From Candidatus Melainabacteria bacterium (lineage in GTDB: Bacteria > Cyanobacteriota > Vampirovibrionia > Gastranaerophilales > Gastranaerophilaceae): 60,182 nucleotides of DNA. Below the pieces are notes generated by a model. The model had not been told where the DNA came from, searched no databases, and saw nothing but the letters and a program-made list of their open reading frames with translations. The stretch covers positions 1 to 60,182 of the forward strand of contig QHME01000008.1 of NCBI GenBank assembly GCA_003258735.1, given 5' to 3'. Shown piece after piece: positions 23,760 to 31,488 of this stretch (its first letter is position 1; the number at the start of each line of letters is the position of its first letter). Both the position numbers and the translations under genes were made by a program.

Positions 23760-23792
23760 AAAAGGGTACAAATACTAGATTTGTGCCCTTTT
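23760..23792 (+). terminator. Rho-independent terminator after gatB
   Basis: AAAAGGGTACAAAT pairs with ATTTGTGCCCTTTT (one A-G mismatch or wobble region), with a 5-nt loop and a T run. Confidence 0.9.
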
Positions 23793-23814
23793 TTAAAATT
23801 ATGAGGAAGATAAT

Positions 23815-24879
23815 ATGTTTAATTTTACAAAGCACAAAAGAACGAGTATGGAAGCTGAAATCCTTGCACAAAGCAAAATTTCGGAAATTATTTTAGATGC
23901 ATATCTTGGACAACAGGGTGAAATTAATATTGATGTACCTCATGACATAAACCGAATTATAATTGTTGCGAGCGGTTCTTCTTACCATTGCGCAAGATAC
24001 GCAGCAGAACTTTTCAGTTCAATTTCAAAAATCGAGGCTAGAGCTGTTTATTCAAGTGAATTTTTATTAGAAGAAACTATAGCTCACCAAGATGGAATTT
24101 TGTACATCTTCATAACTCAATCAGGTGAAACAACCGATACAAATAGTGCACTGGAAAAAGCTAAAGAATTTGGCGTAAAAACTCTATGCATAACAAATAA
24201 AGAAAATTCTACAATTTGGAATGCCTCTGATTATAAAGTTGCCTGTCACGCAGGAGAAGAAAAAAGTATAGCAGCAACAAAATCTTTTTCTTCTCAACTT
24301 CTGTGTTCAACATTGCTAGCCCTAAAATTCGCTCAGAATAAGGGGATTGATGTCTATGACTACATTTTAGACTTAAAATCTATTCCATCGTTTATTTCTG
24401 AGACATACAAATTACAACCTAAAATTAAACAACTGGCTAAATTCTTATCAAAATACAAAAATATTGTAATTACTGCTGATGGACAATCCTATGCACTAGC
24501 AAAAGAAGCTGCATTGAAAATAAAAGAAACATCATACTTGAATGCGACTTCTGCAATTCTTGGAGAATTTATGCATGGTCATGTTGCAGTTCTCAATAAC
24601 AAAAATACTGTTTTGATATATGTTTTGAATGACAATTTGACATATACTGCAATCAAAAATCTTGATAAGATTAAAGATAACTACAATCCTCCGATTTTCA
24701 TTATCGGAAACCGCACAAATCAGGTAAAATCTACTTATAACTTAAATATTGAATGCGAAAAACCACTTGTAAAAACATTCTGTATCGCGGTGATGATTCA
24801 ATTGTTGGCACTAAACACAGCCCTTCGCCTTCACCGCAATGTCGATAAACCACATGGTTTGAATAAGGTTGTAAAATAA
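23815..24879 (+). CDS. SIS-domain protein, GlmS isomerase-like without the glutaminase domain
   Basis: 354 residues with two SIS domains (about 30-165 and 195-340). It has A-S-G-S-S-Y-H-C-A-R, T-Q-S-G-E-T-T-D-T (about 102-110) and S-I-A-A-T-K-S-F-S-S-Q, the sugar-phosphate loop set of GlmS. In the second domain there are K-E-A-A-L-K-I-K-E-T-S-Y-L-N-A and L-G-E-F-M-H-G, and it ends N-V-D-K-P-H-G-L-N-K-V-V-K like GlmS. The N-terminal Cys-nucleophile glutaminase domain is missing entirely, so it probably acts as an ammonia-dependent or deaminating hexosamine-phosphate isomerase (AgaS/FrlB-like) rather than glutamine-dependent GlmS. Monocistronic. Confidence 0.85.
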   Translation: MFNFTKHKRTSMEAEILAQSKISEIILDAYLGQQGEINIDVPHDINRIIIVASGSSYHCARYAAELFSSISKIEARAVYSSEFLLEETIAHQDGILYIFITQSGETTDTNSALEKAKEFGVKTLCITNKENSTIWNASDYKVACHAGEEKSIAATKSFSSQLLCSTLLALKFAQNKGIDVYDYILDLKSIPSFISETYKLQPKIKQLAKFLSKYKNIVITADGQSYALAKEAALKIKETSYLNATSAILGEFMHGHVAVLNNKNTVLIYVLNDNLTYTAIKNLDKIKDNYNPPIFIIGNRTNQVKSTYNLNIECEKPLVKTFCIAVMIQLLALNTALRLHRNVDKPHGLNKVVK

Positions 24880-25008
24880 GGAAGTATTGGACTCCCGAGT
24901 TATATGGCACTACAGGCTTGTTTTAGCCTAATTGAGCACATCTGTCTTTAAACATGACTCCATGTCGTTTCGTTCACTGTTCCTGCTGTTCGGTGTGGCA
25001 GTTGATTG

Positions 25009-25383
25009 TTATTTTACCTGAATATTCTCTGGGGTTATCATAAAAGTTGTCCCTAATCCCGTTTTATCAGGAATAAATTCAACAGGAACAACTACATTTC
25101 GACCACAGGCATTAACCACCCAATCTTCTTTCCATTTACTACTGGCATATCGTTTTCCTTGATATACTTTGTTGTATTCAGGTTTTGACTTTAATATCGT
25201 ATTAGTAATATTAAAATTAGAGCAATTAGATTTCAATACAAAAGAAGATGCTGCATATACTGTACCAATTGTATCTGCTTGCAACTTTGTATCAGCAATA
25301 GATGAACCTGGAAGTCTACCGTCATTTGCGAATACAGAAAGTCCTAATAGTATCATTGTTGAAATTACAACATATTTTTTCAT
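25009..25383 (-). CDS. Small secreted protein of unknown function
   Basis: 124 residues from ATG 25383, which has AAAAGGG upstream; an in-frame ATG at 25437 would give an atypical extension. A signal peptide is clear: K-K-Y, a hydrophobic core V-I-S-T-M-I-L-L-G-L-S, then V-F-A-N as cleavage site. The mature part is polar with two Cys (S-N-C-S-N and N-A-C-G-R), possibly disulfide-linked, and ends with a V-V-P-V-E-F-I-P-D strand. No family recognised. It converges on the SIS gene; the 130-bp gap between them contains no feature I can name. Confidence 0.6.
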   Translation of the reverse strand: MKKYVVISTMILLGLSVFANDGRLPGSSIADTKLQADTIGTVYAASSFVLKSNCSNFNITNTILKSKPEYNKVYQGKRYASSKWKEDWVVNACGRNVVVPVEFIPDKTGLGTTFMITPENIQVK

Positions 25384-25495
25384 AAGATAAACCCTTTTAA
25401 AAAATGATGCACAGACAAATATTATCATATTATGCAAAATCGGTCAAGATATTTAATCTTGACCGATTTTGTAATTTCCAAAATTATAAAATCAA

Positions 25496-26500
25496 TTATA
25501 ATTTTTCAGCAACCATCAATGTAGTTTCAGCTAATCTTGTAGAATAACCACATTCGTTATCATACCAAGAAATAACTTTAACCATGTTGTCGCCCATAAC
25601 TCTTGTTAACAATGAGTCAACAGTTGAAGATTGGTGAGAACCGATGTAGTCAGTTGAAACTAATGGTTCATCTGAATAGCACAATACGTGACCATCAGCA
25701 GCTTCTTTCAAAGCAGCGTTTACTTCTTCAACAGTAACTTTCTTTTCAGTTTCGAATACAACGTCAACCAATGATACGTCTGGAGTAGGAACTCTCATTG
25801 CGAAACCATCCAATTTTCCTTTTAATTCAGGAAGAACTAATGCAACAGCTTTAGCAGCACCTGTTTTTGTAGGAACAATGTTCAAAGCACCAGCTCTAGC
25901 TCTACGAGGGTCTTTGTGACCAGCATCCAAAATTCTTTGGTCGCCAGTATATGAGTGAACAGTTGTCATCAAACCTTTAACGATACCGAATTTTTCGTTG
26001 ATAGCTTTTGCAACTGGAGCTAAGCAGTTAGTTGTACAAGAAGCCATTGAAATAACGTTGTGTTTAGCTGGGTCATATTCTTTTTCGTTTACACCCAAAA
26101 CGATTGTTTTATCTTCGTTAGAAGCAGGAGCTGAGATGATAACTTTTTTAGCACCAGCATCGATGTGAGCGTGAGCTTTAGTTGCATCTGTGAAGAAACC
26201 AGTTGATTCAACAACAACTTCAACACCTAAATCTTTCCAAGGTAATTGAGATGGGTCTTTTTCAGCGAAGAATTTGATTTTTTTACCGTTTACGATAATA
26301 CCTTCTTCATAAGCTTCAACAGTACCATCGAATTTACCCATAACTGAATCATATTTGAAGATTCTAGCAGCATCTTCAGGTTTTAGACCTGGGTCATTGA
26401 TTGCTACATAATTAATTTTTTCGAAAATACCTTCTTTGATAGCGGCTCTCAAAGTGTTACGGCCGATTCTACCAAAACCGTTAATTGCTACGTTTACCAT
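25496..26500 (-). CDS. gap: Glyceraldehyde-3-phosphate dehydrogenase, type I
   Basis: 334 residues. The NAD-binding start is V-A-I-N-G-F-G-R-I-G-R-N. The catalytic Cys lies in M-A-S-C-T-T-N-C-L-A-P (about 150-160), with the His in T-V-H-S-Y-T-G-D-Q. The C-terminal W-Y-D-N-E-C-G-Y-S motif is present. It catalyses the NAD-dependent oxidative phosphorylation of G3P in glycolysis. Codon use is strongly biased and regular, as in a highly expressed gene. AAGGAG lies before the ATG and a promoter with an inverted repeat sits at 26539-26568. Confidence 0.97.
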   Translation of the reverse strand: MVNVAINGFGRIGRNTLRAAIKEGIFEKINYVAINDPGLKPEDAARIFKYDSVMGKFDGTVEAYEEGIIVNGKKIKFFAEKDPSQLPWKDLGVEVVVESTGFFTDATKAHAHIDAGAKKVIISAPASNEDKTIVLGVNEKEYDPAKHNVISMASCTTNCLAPVAKAINEKFGIVKGLMTTVHSYTGDQRILDAGHKDPRRARAGALNIVPTKTGAAKAVALVLPELKGKLDGFAMRVPTPDVSLVDVVFETEKKVTVEEVNAALKEAADGHVLCYSDEPLVSTDYIGSHQSSTVDSLLTRVMGDNMVKVISWYDNECGYSTRLAETTLMVAEKL

Positions 26501-26538
26501 AAGTTTTTACTCCTTCTTTATGTGTAACATTTCCTACT

Positions 26539-26568
26539 ACTATAACATGCTGATGTTAGCATTAACAA
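26539..26568 (-). promoter_or_regulatory. gap promoter with inverted repeat in the spacer
   Basis: On the minus strand TTGTTA (26568-26563) and TATAGT (26544-26539) are 18 bp apart. The spacer holds ATGCT-AACATC-AGCAT (26547-26562), an inverted repeat that a regulator could use. Confidence 0.5.
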
Positions 26569-26703
26569 AAAAAGTAATCAAGTATCATAGACAATTGAAT
26601 AATTAAGAAATAATTAAGGTTTGTAAAATAAATAAAAAAAAATAGCAAATTCTACCATTCAGAGAGTTTATATTGAAAACAAATAAAAGGCAGGTATAAG
26701 AAA

Positions 26704-27258
26704 ATGACATTAAGACTTACTGGAATTACCCCAAATGGTAACAAAATTTATCAAGCATTAGAAGATGGTGTTCGCACAATATTGACAAAAACAGCTAACG
26801 AACGTCCAATTCAAAGTATTCAAATAAGACAAGCTCATGAAGGTTTCAAAGGTTCTTTTGTAGATGTAAAAAACCTAGAAACAGGTATCACACATTCTTT
26901 AGGAGATGTCACAGACCTAGAATCGGACAAACTATACAGAACAATTACAAAAGGTACAGTTGATGCAAAAGGTAACAAAAAAGAAATTTCAGTAACAAGA
27001 AGTGCTGCAGGTGATAGTTTTGAAGTTTGCCACATGCAAAGCAAACCTAACGGTGAAGAATTTTGTCATATCCAAAATCAAACACAAACTCCAACCGGAC
27101 TACGCACCATTGAAGAATTTAACACAATGGGGTGGACTAAACCAAACGGAAAAGAAATCTTCGGTCGTTATCGAAAAGATACAATGCAAGAAAATGGTAA
27201 CACATTTGTACAAATAACAGGTGACATTAACGAAATTCCAAATATTAAAGAATTATAG
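26704..27258 (+). CDS. Hypothetical protein, 184 aa, lineage-type
   Basis: A soluble, polar protein with a short-strand pattern. It begins M-T-L-R-L-T-G-I-T-P-N-G-N-K-I-Y-Q and has several G/N/D turns (T-P-N-G, D-A-K-G-N-K-K, K-P-N-G-E-E). This suggests a repetitive beta structure in which each unit reads roughly as a turn between two strands (x-K-x-N-G-x-x-x). There is no signal peptide, membrane helix or catalytic motif. GGCAGG lies upstream and a strong terminator follows, so it is a separate unit. I do not recognise its family. Confidence 0.6.
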   Translation: MTLRLTGITPNGNKIYQALEDGVRTILTKTANERPIQSIQIRQAHEGFKGSFVDVKNLETGITHSLGDVTDLESDKLYRTITKGTVDAKGNKKEISVTRSAAGDSFEVCHMQSKPNGEEFCHIQNQTQTPTGLRTIEEFNTMGWTKPNGKEIFGRYRKDTMQENGNTFVQITGDINEIPNIKEL

Positions 27259-27262
27259 ACAG

Positions 27263-27298
27263 AAAAAGCGAACATCTGTAAAATGTTCGCTTTTTTAT
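27263..27298 (+). terminator. Rho-independent terminator after the 184-aa hypothetical gene
   Basis: AAAAAGCGAACAT pairs with ATGTTCGCTTTTT (13 bp) around a 7-nt loop, with a T run. Confidence 0.93.
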
Positions 27299-27328
27299 TG
27301 TAAAATTTCATATCTCAAAATTTTAAAC

Positions 27329-27359
27329 AAAAAAAAACCCTTTCTTTAAGAAAGAGTTT
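27329..27359 (-). terminator. Minus-strand hairpin terminator
   Basis: On the minus strand AAACTCTTTCTT pairs with AAGAAAGGGTTT (one mismatch/wobble) and nine T follow. It would end transcription arriving from the small gene at 27646-27831. The stretch 27360-27556 shows nothing else recognisable. Confidence 0.7.
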
Positions 27360-27556
27360 GGAATCTTTTTCAATTCCTCGTGTGTAGAAGGTTAGTGTGT
27401 AGTAGGTAGTGTATAATTTATGTCTCGTGTTTATTTAATCTTGTTTTATTGCTTGCTTATCGCTTACATATTAATAAAGTATTTCAAGAGTATATAATTG
27501 CCATATACGTTCTACTTTGTTACAAAAGTTAATATATTATTTCATTCATAAGTTTG

Positions 27557-27617
27557 TTCTGAATCTCTAATAGGACATATTGTTCTAAGTGTCACCCTGA
27601 ACTCGTTTCAGGGTCTC
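27557..27617. repeat. Intergenic repeat copy (TTCTGAATCTC / GTCACCCTGAA...TTCAGGGTCTC)
   Basis: A half unit at 27557-27567 is followed by a compact inverted unit at 27591-27617, whose ends match the repeats at 411, 1656 and 52651. Confidence 0.65.
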
Positions 27618-27645
27618 AATGACCTATGTGTTTAAATACCCTTCC

Positions 27646-27831
27646 CTACTCTTCGATTTTTTCAAACTTCAAATCATACCCTAAGACTTTAGCAAAAAAC
27701 TTCATTTCATCATATTTGATGGAATTTCGAGCATGCTTTTGAGAAATGCCAAAAACTGTATACTTTTTGCCGGATTGTTCACTTGCAAGCCTTGCAAATT
27801 CATATTCAGCTAAACAGTTGGAAAATTCCAA
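27646..27831 (-). CDS. Possible small 61-aa protein with a TTG start
   Basis: A TTG codon at 27831 is preceded by AAGGA with 8-nt spacing, supporting initiation. The peptide is mixed helical (F-S-N-C-L-A-E-Y-E-F-A-R-L-A) and ends F-F-A-K-V-L-G-Y-D-L-K-F-E-K, which resembles the final helix of small Cro/XRE-type or antitoxin proteins. No full DNA-binding motif is visible. It is divergent from tsaD with a 59-bp gap. A terminator on the same strand lies 290 nt downstream. Confidence 0.4.
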   Translation of the reverse strand: MEFSNCLAEYEFARLASEQSGKKYTVFGISQKHARNSIKYDEMKFFAKVLGYDLKFEKIEE

Positions 27832-27890
27832 AAGACTATCCTTGGTAATATTTTATGTACATTTGCCCCCATTTGTAGTAGAATGAACGT

Positions 27891-28958
27891 ATGGAAAAGA
27901 AATGTTTATTTAGTGGAAAAAGTGTAAAAATCGGTCCTGACTCAGGATATGATAATTATATTATGGCAATTGAATCAAGTTGTGATGAAACGGCTTGCGC
28001 TATCGTAAAAAACGGTCGTGAAGTAATTTCAAACATCGTAGCTTCTCAGATTAAAACTCACGAAAAATTTGGTGGAGTTATCCCTGAAATTGCAGCACGT
28101 GAACACTTGGATTCAATAAATATAGTTGTTCAAGAAGCCTTTGAACAATCAGGAATGAAACCTGAGCAAATCACAGCCTTTGCTGGAACTGTAGGCCCTG
28201 GTTTGGTTGGTTGCCTACTCGTTGGTCTAAACGCAACCAAAACACTTGCTCTAGTCCATGATAAACCATTTATCGGTGTAAACCATCTAAACGCGCACCT
28301 TTGCGCTAATTATCTTGATACTGATTTAAAACCTCCATTTATGGCTCTTTTAGTCAGTGGTGGACACACTCAAATTATTGATGTTGAATCCTATTCTAAA
28401 CAAACAATCTTAGGAGAAACCATAGATGATGCAGTAGGAGAGGCGTATGACAAAGTTGCAAGGCTTATCGGCTTGCCGTATCCCGGAGGCCCAAGACTTG
28501 ATAAACTTGCTCAACAAGGCAATCCTCACGCGTATGAGTTACCGGAAGGGAAAGTTGATGGTTTCAATTTCAGTTTCAGCGGACTAAAAACCGCAGTATT
28601 GAGATTGGTTAAAAATTTAAAAAAAGAATACTGCACAGAAGAAAACCAAGAATTACCAGAAAATATAGTAAAAGATATTTGTGCAAGTTTCCAAGAAGAT
28701 GTATCATCTACTTTAGTAAAAAAACTTAGGAAAGCAGCTAGTCAAAAAGGTTACAAACAAATCGTAATAGCCGGTGGAGTTGCAGCAAATTCAGAAATAA
28801 GAAAAAAAGTTTTCGATTTAGAAAAAGAAGGTTTCAGAGTAAATGCACCTGCAATGAAATATTGTACAGATAATGCTTCTATGGTTGCATCTTGCGCTTA
28901 CTTTAACACGAATACTTTTGATGACGTAGATATTGAAGTTTTTTCTAGAGTAAAATAG
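27891..28958 (+). CDS. tsaD: tRNA N6-threonylcarbamoyladenosine synthase catalytic subunit TsaD
   Basis: 355 residues. Features: M-A-I-E-S-S-C-D-E-T-A (the usual family N-terminus), F-G-G-V-I-P-E-I-A-A-R-E-H, G-P-G-L-V-G-C-L-L-V-G, the metal-binding N-H-L-N-A-H-L, L-V-S-G-G-H-T-Q-I and A-G-G-V-A-A-N-S-E-I-R. It transfers threonylcarbamoyl to A37 of ANN-decoding tRNAs. The annotated ATG gives 24 extra residues before the conserved start; an internal ATG at 27963 would give the normal family length, and neither has a strong ribosome site. No other tsa gene is adjacent. Confidence 0.95.
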   Translation: MEKKCLFSGKSVKIGPDSGYDNYIMAIESSCDETACAIVKNGREVISNIVASQIKTHEKFGGVIPEIAAREHLDSINIVVQEAFEQSGMKPEQITAFAGTVGPGLVGCLLVGLNATKTLALVHDKPFIGVNHLNAHLCANYLDTDLKPPFMALLVSGGHTQIIDVESYSKQTILGETIDDAVGEAYDKVARLIGLPYPGGPRLDKLAQQGNPHAYELPEGKVDGFNFSFSGLKTAVLRLVKNLKKEYCTEENQELPENIVKDICASFQEDVSSTLVKKLRKAASQKGYKQIVIAGGVAANSEIRKKVFDLEKEGFRVNAPAMKYCTDNASMVASCAYFNTNTFDDVDIEVFSRVK

Positions 28959-28988
28959 ATAGCAAAAATTTATATTTACAAACTTACT

Positions 28989-29339
28989 ATGCTTATGCAA
29001 ATAAGTAACAATACTAATGCTCCGAAATTTAAAGGAATTTTTGTAAAATATAATAGTTTTGATGAAATTAACACAGTTGCACGCATGCTAAAATACAACG
29101 GCTACACCAGACTTGGTTACAAAGATTGCTATGTGCCAAATGGTAAACATTTTTACATGCAAGAAAAGGCTCGCAAGTTAAGAAAAATTGGACTAAAAGG
29201 TTATGAAAATGAATTTGGAGTGGTAAATTTCCCTTGGCTAAAACAGGCTTGCTTTATTGCTGCACATAAAATTGAACCTGATATGTGTAAAATAATTCAA
29301 CGAATTTTACCTGATGCAAAACTTGATATGTTTGCATAA
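28989..29339 (+). CDS. Small basic hypothetical protein with an N-terminal F-K-G motif
   Basis: 116 residues (an ATG at 28995 is equally possible). It starts Q-I-S-N-N-T-N-A-P-K-F-K-G-I-F. Short proteins beginning N-x-P-x-F-K-G are, in my experience, common in this lineage, but their role is unknown. The body is basic and aromatic (Y-N-G-Y-T-R-L-G-Y-K-D-C-Y, K-A-R-K-L-R-K-I-G-L-K-G-Y), with no membrane segment. It lies 30 nt after tsaD with no strong ribosome site. Not recognised beyond this. Confidence 0.5.
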   Translation: MLMQISNNTNAPKFKGIFVKYNSFDEINTVARMLKYNGYTRLGYKDCYVPNGKHFYMQEKARKLRKIGLKGYENEFGVVNFPWLKQACFIAAHKIEPDMCKIIQRILPDAKLDMFA

Positions 29340-29398
29340 ATGTAGGGTAACATAGCCCTATGCGTTAATAGTAAGATGCCAAATCAGCTCAGATAAAA

Positions 29399-29449
29399 GT
29401 AGGGTGGGCACCTTAAAAAATCAATGTCGGCTTGGTAAAGCCAACCTAC
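29399..29449. repeat. Short palindromic repeats of the GTAGGGTGGGC / GTAGGTTGGC type
   Basis: GTAGGGTGGGCA lies at 29399-29410. At 29422-29449 (minus strand) there is GTAGGTTGGCTTTACCAAGCCGACATTG. The first matches the inner ends of the element at 35288-35465; the second resembles the well-known GTAGGTTGGGTT intergenic repeats of cyanobacteria and other phyla. Confidence 0.6.
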
Positions 29450-29485
29450 TGACAGACTTCTGTGCACTATATTCCAATCAAATTA

Positions 29486-29519
29486 AAAACCAGAGTCAAT
29501 AAATTTATCGACTCTGGTT
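29486..29519 (-). terminator. Terminator of the phosphorylase-like gene
   Basis: AACCAGAGTC pairs with GACTCTGGTT (10 bp) around a 12-nt loop. On the minus strand it is followed by TTTTTAATTT. It lies about 20 nt after the stop at 29541. Confidence 0.9.
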
Positions 29520-29540
29520 CAATTTTTGATTTTTATTCAA

Positions 29541-31235
29541 CTACTTAATGTTAGAGAATGTCCAAGCATCAAATGTAGGAGCTTCCGTAATCTTCATTTC
29601 TTGCTTGTCTTCACCAGTACATTCATCGTCATGAGCAATTGGTTTATACAATCTATTGTAATATTCAATAACCATACGATCAGAGTTGAAGTAAGCTTCA
29701 GATGTTCTGATAGCTTGACGCATCAATCTTGCCCATTCCATTTTGTTATCATAGTATGTTGGAATGATTTGGTCTTCAATAATGCTCATTAAGCACTTGT
29801 GATCTTTCCAATGTCTTTCTTCCCATGACATTTCATCGTTAATTTCAGGATATTCAATAGCATAACCATTAATACCTGAGAAAGTACCTTCAACAGTCCA
29901 ACCATCAAAGATTGACAAGTGAATTGCACCATTAGCATTTGCTGACATACCTGAAGTACCTGATGCCTCAAATGGTCTCAATGGAGTATTCAACCATACA
30001 TCAGTACCACGTTTCAACATGCCTGACAATTGAAGTTCATATCCAGGAAGAACAACAACGTTTTTCAATGAGTGAGAACGATTCAACAACTTGTTGAACA
30101 TTTCTTTACCCATAACATCATCTGGGTGGAATTTACCGGCAAAGATAATTTGAACTTTGTTTTCATCTAACAATTTACCGATTCTGTCTTTATCCATCAA
30201 GATTAACCAAGCACGTTTGTAATCTGCGAATCTTCTTGCCCAAGTAATTGTCAAAACGTCAGGGTCAAATCTTTTACCTGCAACATTTGCAATATATTTG
30301 AACAATTCTGATTTCATTTCACGTTTAACATCTAACAATTTTTGAGGATCATTTTGAGCTTCTTTAACCCTCTTATCTTGCCAATATTGAAGATTAACAG
30401 CGTTAGTGATAGCTCTGATTGGACATCTACCATCAACCCATTCCCACATCTTGTTAGCAACAAGACCATGCAATTGAGATACAGCATTAGCAATTCTTGA
30501 CATTCTCAAAGCAGCAACTGTCAATGAGAAGTTTTCACCACCCAAAGCTACAGCAGTTTCACGAGATGCACCAGCGAAGAAACCGCCTTCTAACAATGTA
30601 TCAACCCAGTGAACTTCGTTACCAGCAGCAACAGGAGTGTGAGTTGTAAATACTGTACGTTTTTTAACTTCATTCAAGTCACCGTTGAATTGTCTCAACA
30701 ATTCAAAAGCGGCAGGAAGAGCATGACCTTCGTTCATGTGGATTACATCAAAGTTGTAACCAATTTTTTGAAGGATTCTAATACCAGCAATACCCAAAAT
30801 TGTTTCTTGAGCAACTCTGATTTTTTCGTTACCATCATACAATTTGTAAGAAATACTCTTAGCCCAGTCGCTGTTACCTTCGATATCTGTAGTCAACAAG
30901 TAAACAGGACAAGTTCCGAACAATTCAGGTTTTACTAAATATGCTTTAACTTTAACTTTTTCACCAAAAACATCAACTTCTGTTTCGGCATTGCAATCTG
31001 TTAGAAAATCATAATATTTTCTAATGTATGCAACTTCAACATTTCCTGAATGGTCGATACGTTGATCATAATAACCGTAAGACCACAACATTGTAACCCC
31101 AACCATAGGCATTTGCAGGTAGCCTGCAGATAACATGTGTGAACCTGCCAAGAATCCTAAACCACCGGAATAAGTGCTTAGGGATTGGTCCATAGCTATT
31201 TCCATAGAAAAATACGCTACATTTGGTAATGCCAT
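29541..31235 (-). CDS. glgP: Alpha-glucan phosphorylase family (GT35) protein lacking the PLP lysine
   Basis: 564 residues of the short TIGR02094-like phosphorylase branch. It has S-M-E-I-A (about 10), G-G-L-G-F-L-A-G-S-H, H-M-N-E-G-H, T-H-T-P-V-A-A-G-N-E, I-T-W-A-R-R-F-A-D-Y-K-R, and the C-terminal P-F-E-A-S-G-T-S-G-M followed by N-G-A-I-H-L-S-I-F-D-G-W. In the family the residue after G-M is the lysine that binds pyridoxal phosphate. Here codon TCA at 29945-29943 makes it Ser431 (...G-M-S-A-N-A-N-G). The rest of the fold looks intact, so this may be a PLP-independent glucan-acting enzyme or a catalytically altered homologue. It is monocistronic and codon-optimised, with GAGG before the ATG. 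Confidence 0.85.
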   Translation of the reverse strand: MALPNVAYFSMEIAMDQSLSTYSGGLGFLAGSHMLSAGYLQMPMVGVTMLWSYGYYDQRIDHSGNVEVAYIRKYYDFLTDCNAETEVDVFGEKVKVKAYLVKPELFGTCPVYLLTTDIEGNSDWAKSISYKLYDGNEKIRVAQETILGIAGIRILQKIGYNFDVIHMNEGHALPAAFELLRQFNGDLNEVKKRTVFTTHTPVAAGNEVHWVDTLLEGGFFAGASRETAVALGGENFSLTVAALRMSRIANAVSQLHGLVANKMWEWVDGRCPIRAITNAVNLQYWQDKRVKEAQNDPQKLLDVKREMKSELFKYIANVAGKRFDPDVLTITWARRFADYKRAWLILMDKDRIGKLLDENKVQIIFAGKFHPDDVMGKEMFNKLLNRSHSLKNVVVLPGYELQLSGMLKRGTDVWLNTPLRPFEASGTSGMSANANGAIHLSIFDGWTVEGTFSGINGYAIEYPEINDEMSWEERHWKDHKCLMSIIEDQIIPTYYDNKMEWARLMRQAIRTSEAYFNSDRMVIEYYNRLYKPIAHDDECTGEDKQEMKITEAPTFDAWTFSNIK

Positions 31236-31416
31236 AATTTTTACCTCACTTCTTCTTATAACTTCTATACACTAAATTTTTCATGTACACATTTATATGT
31301 GCCCTGATATTGTAACATACAAAAAAAAAATTGAACAGTACCCAAACTCTAGGCATGGAAAATTTCATACATACGTAAGTATTCAGGTAGGTTATAAAAC
31401 TTTACAAAAACTTACT

Positions 31417-31441
31417 GTCATTCTAACAAGTTCAGAATGAC
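31417..31441. repeat. Compact copy of the intergenic GTCATTCT repeat
   Basis: GTCATTCT-aacaagttc-AGAATGAC forms an 8-bp inverted repeat, matching the family ends seen elsewhere. The remainder of the 31236-31488 gap shows nothing else. Confidence 0.6.
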
Positions 31442-31488
31442 AATAATAGTTTTAAGGACAAGTTCCTTCAGATAAAGAACTTAATCAC

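Noticed and set aside
24880..25008. Gap after the SIS gene with higher G+C and a short AGGCT-AGCCT hairpin
   Set aside because: No T run, no RNA-gene structure and no coding sense; possibly a remnant, but nothing to name.
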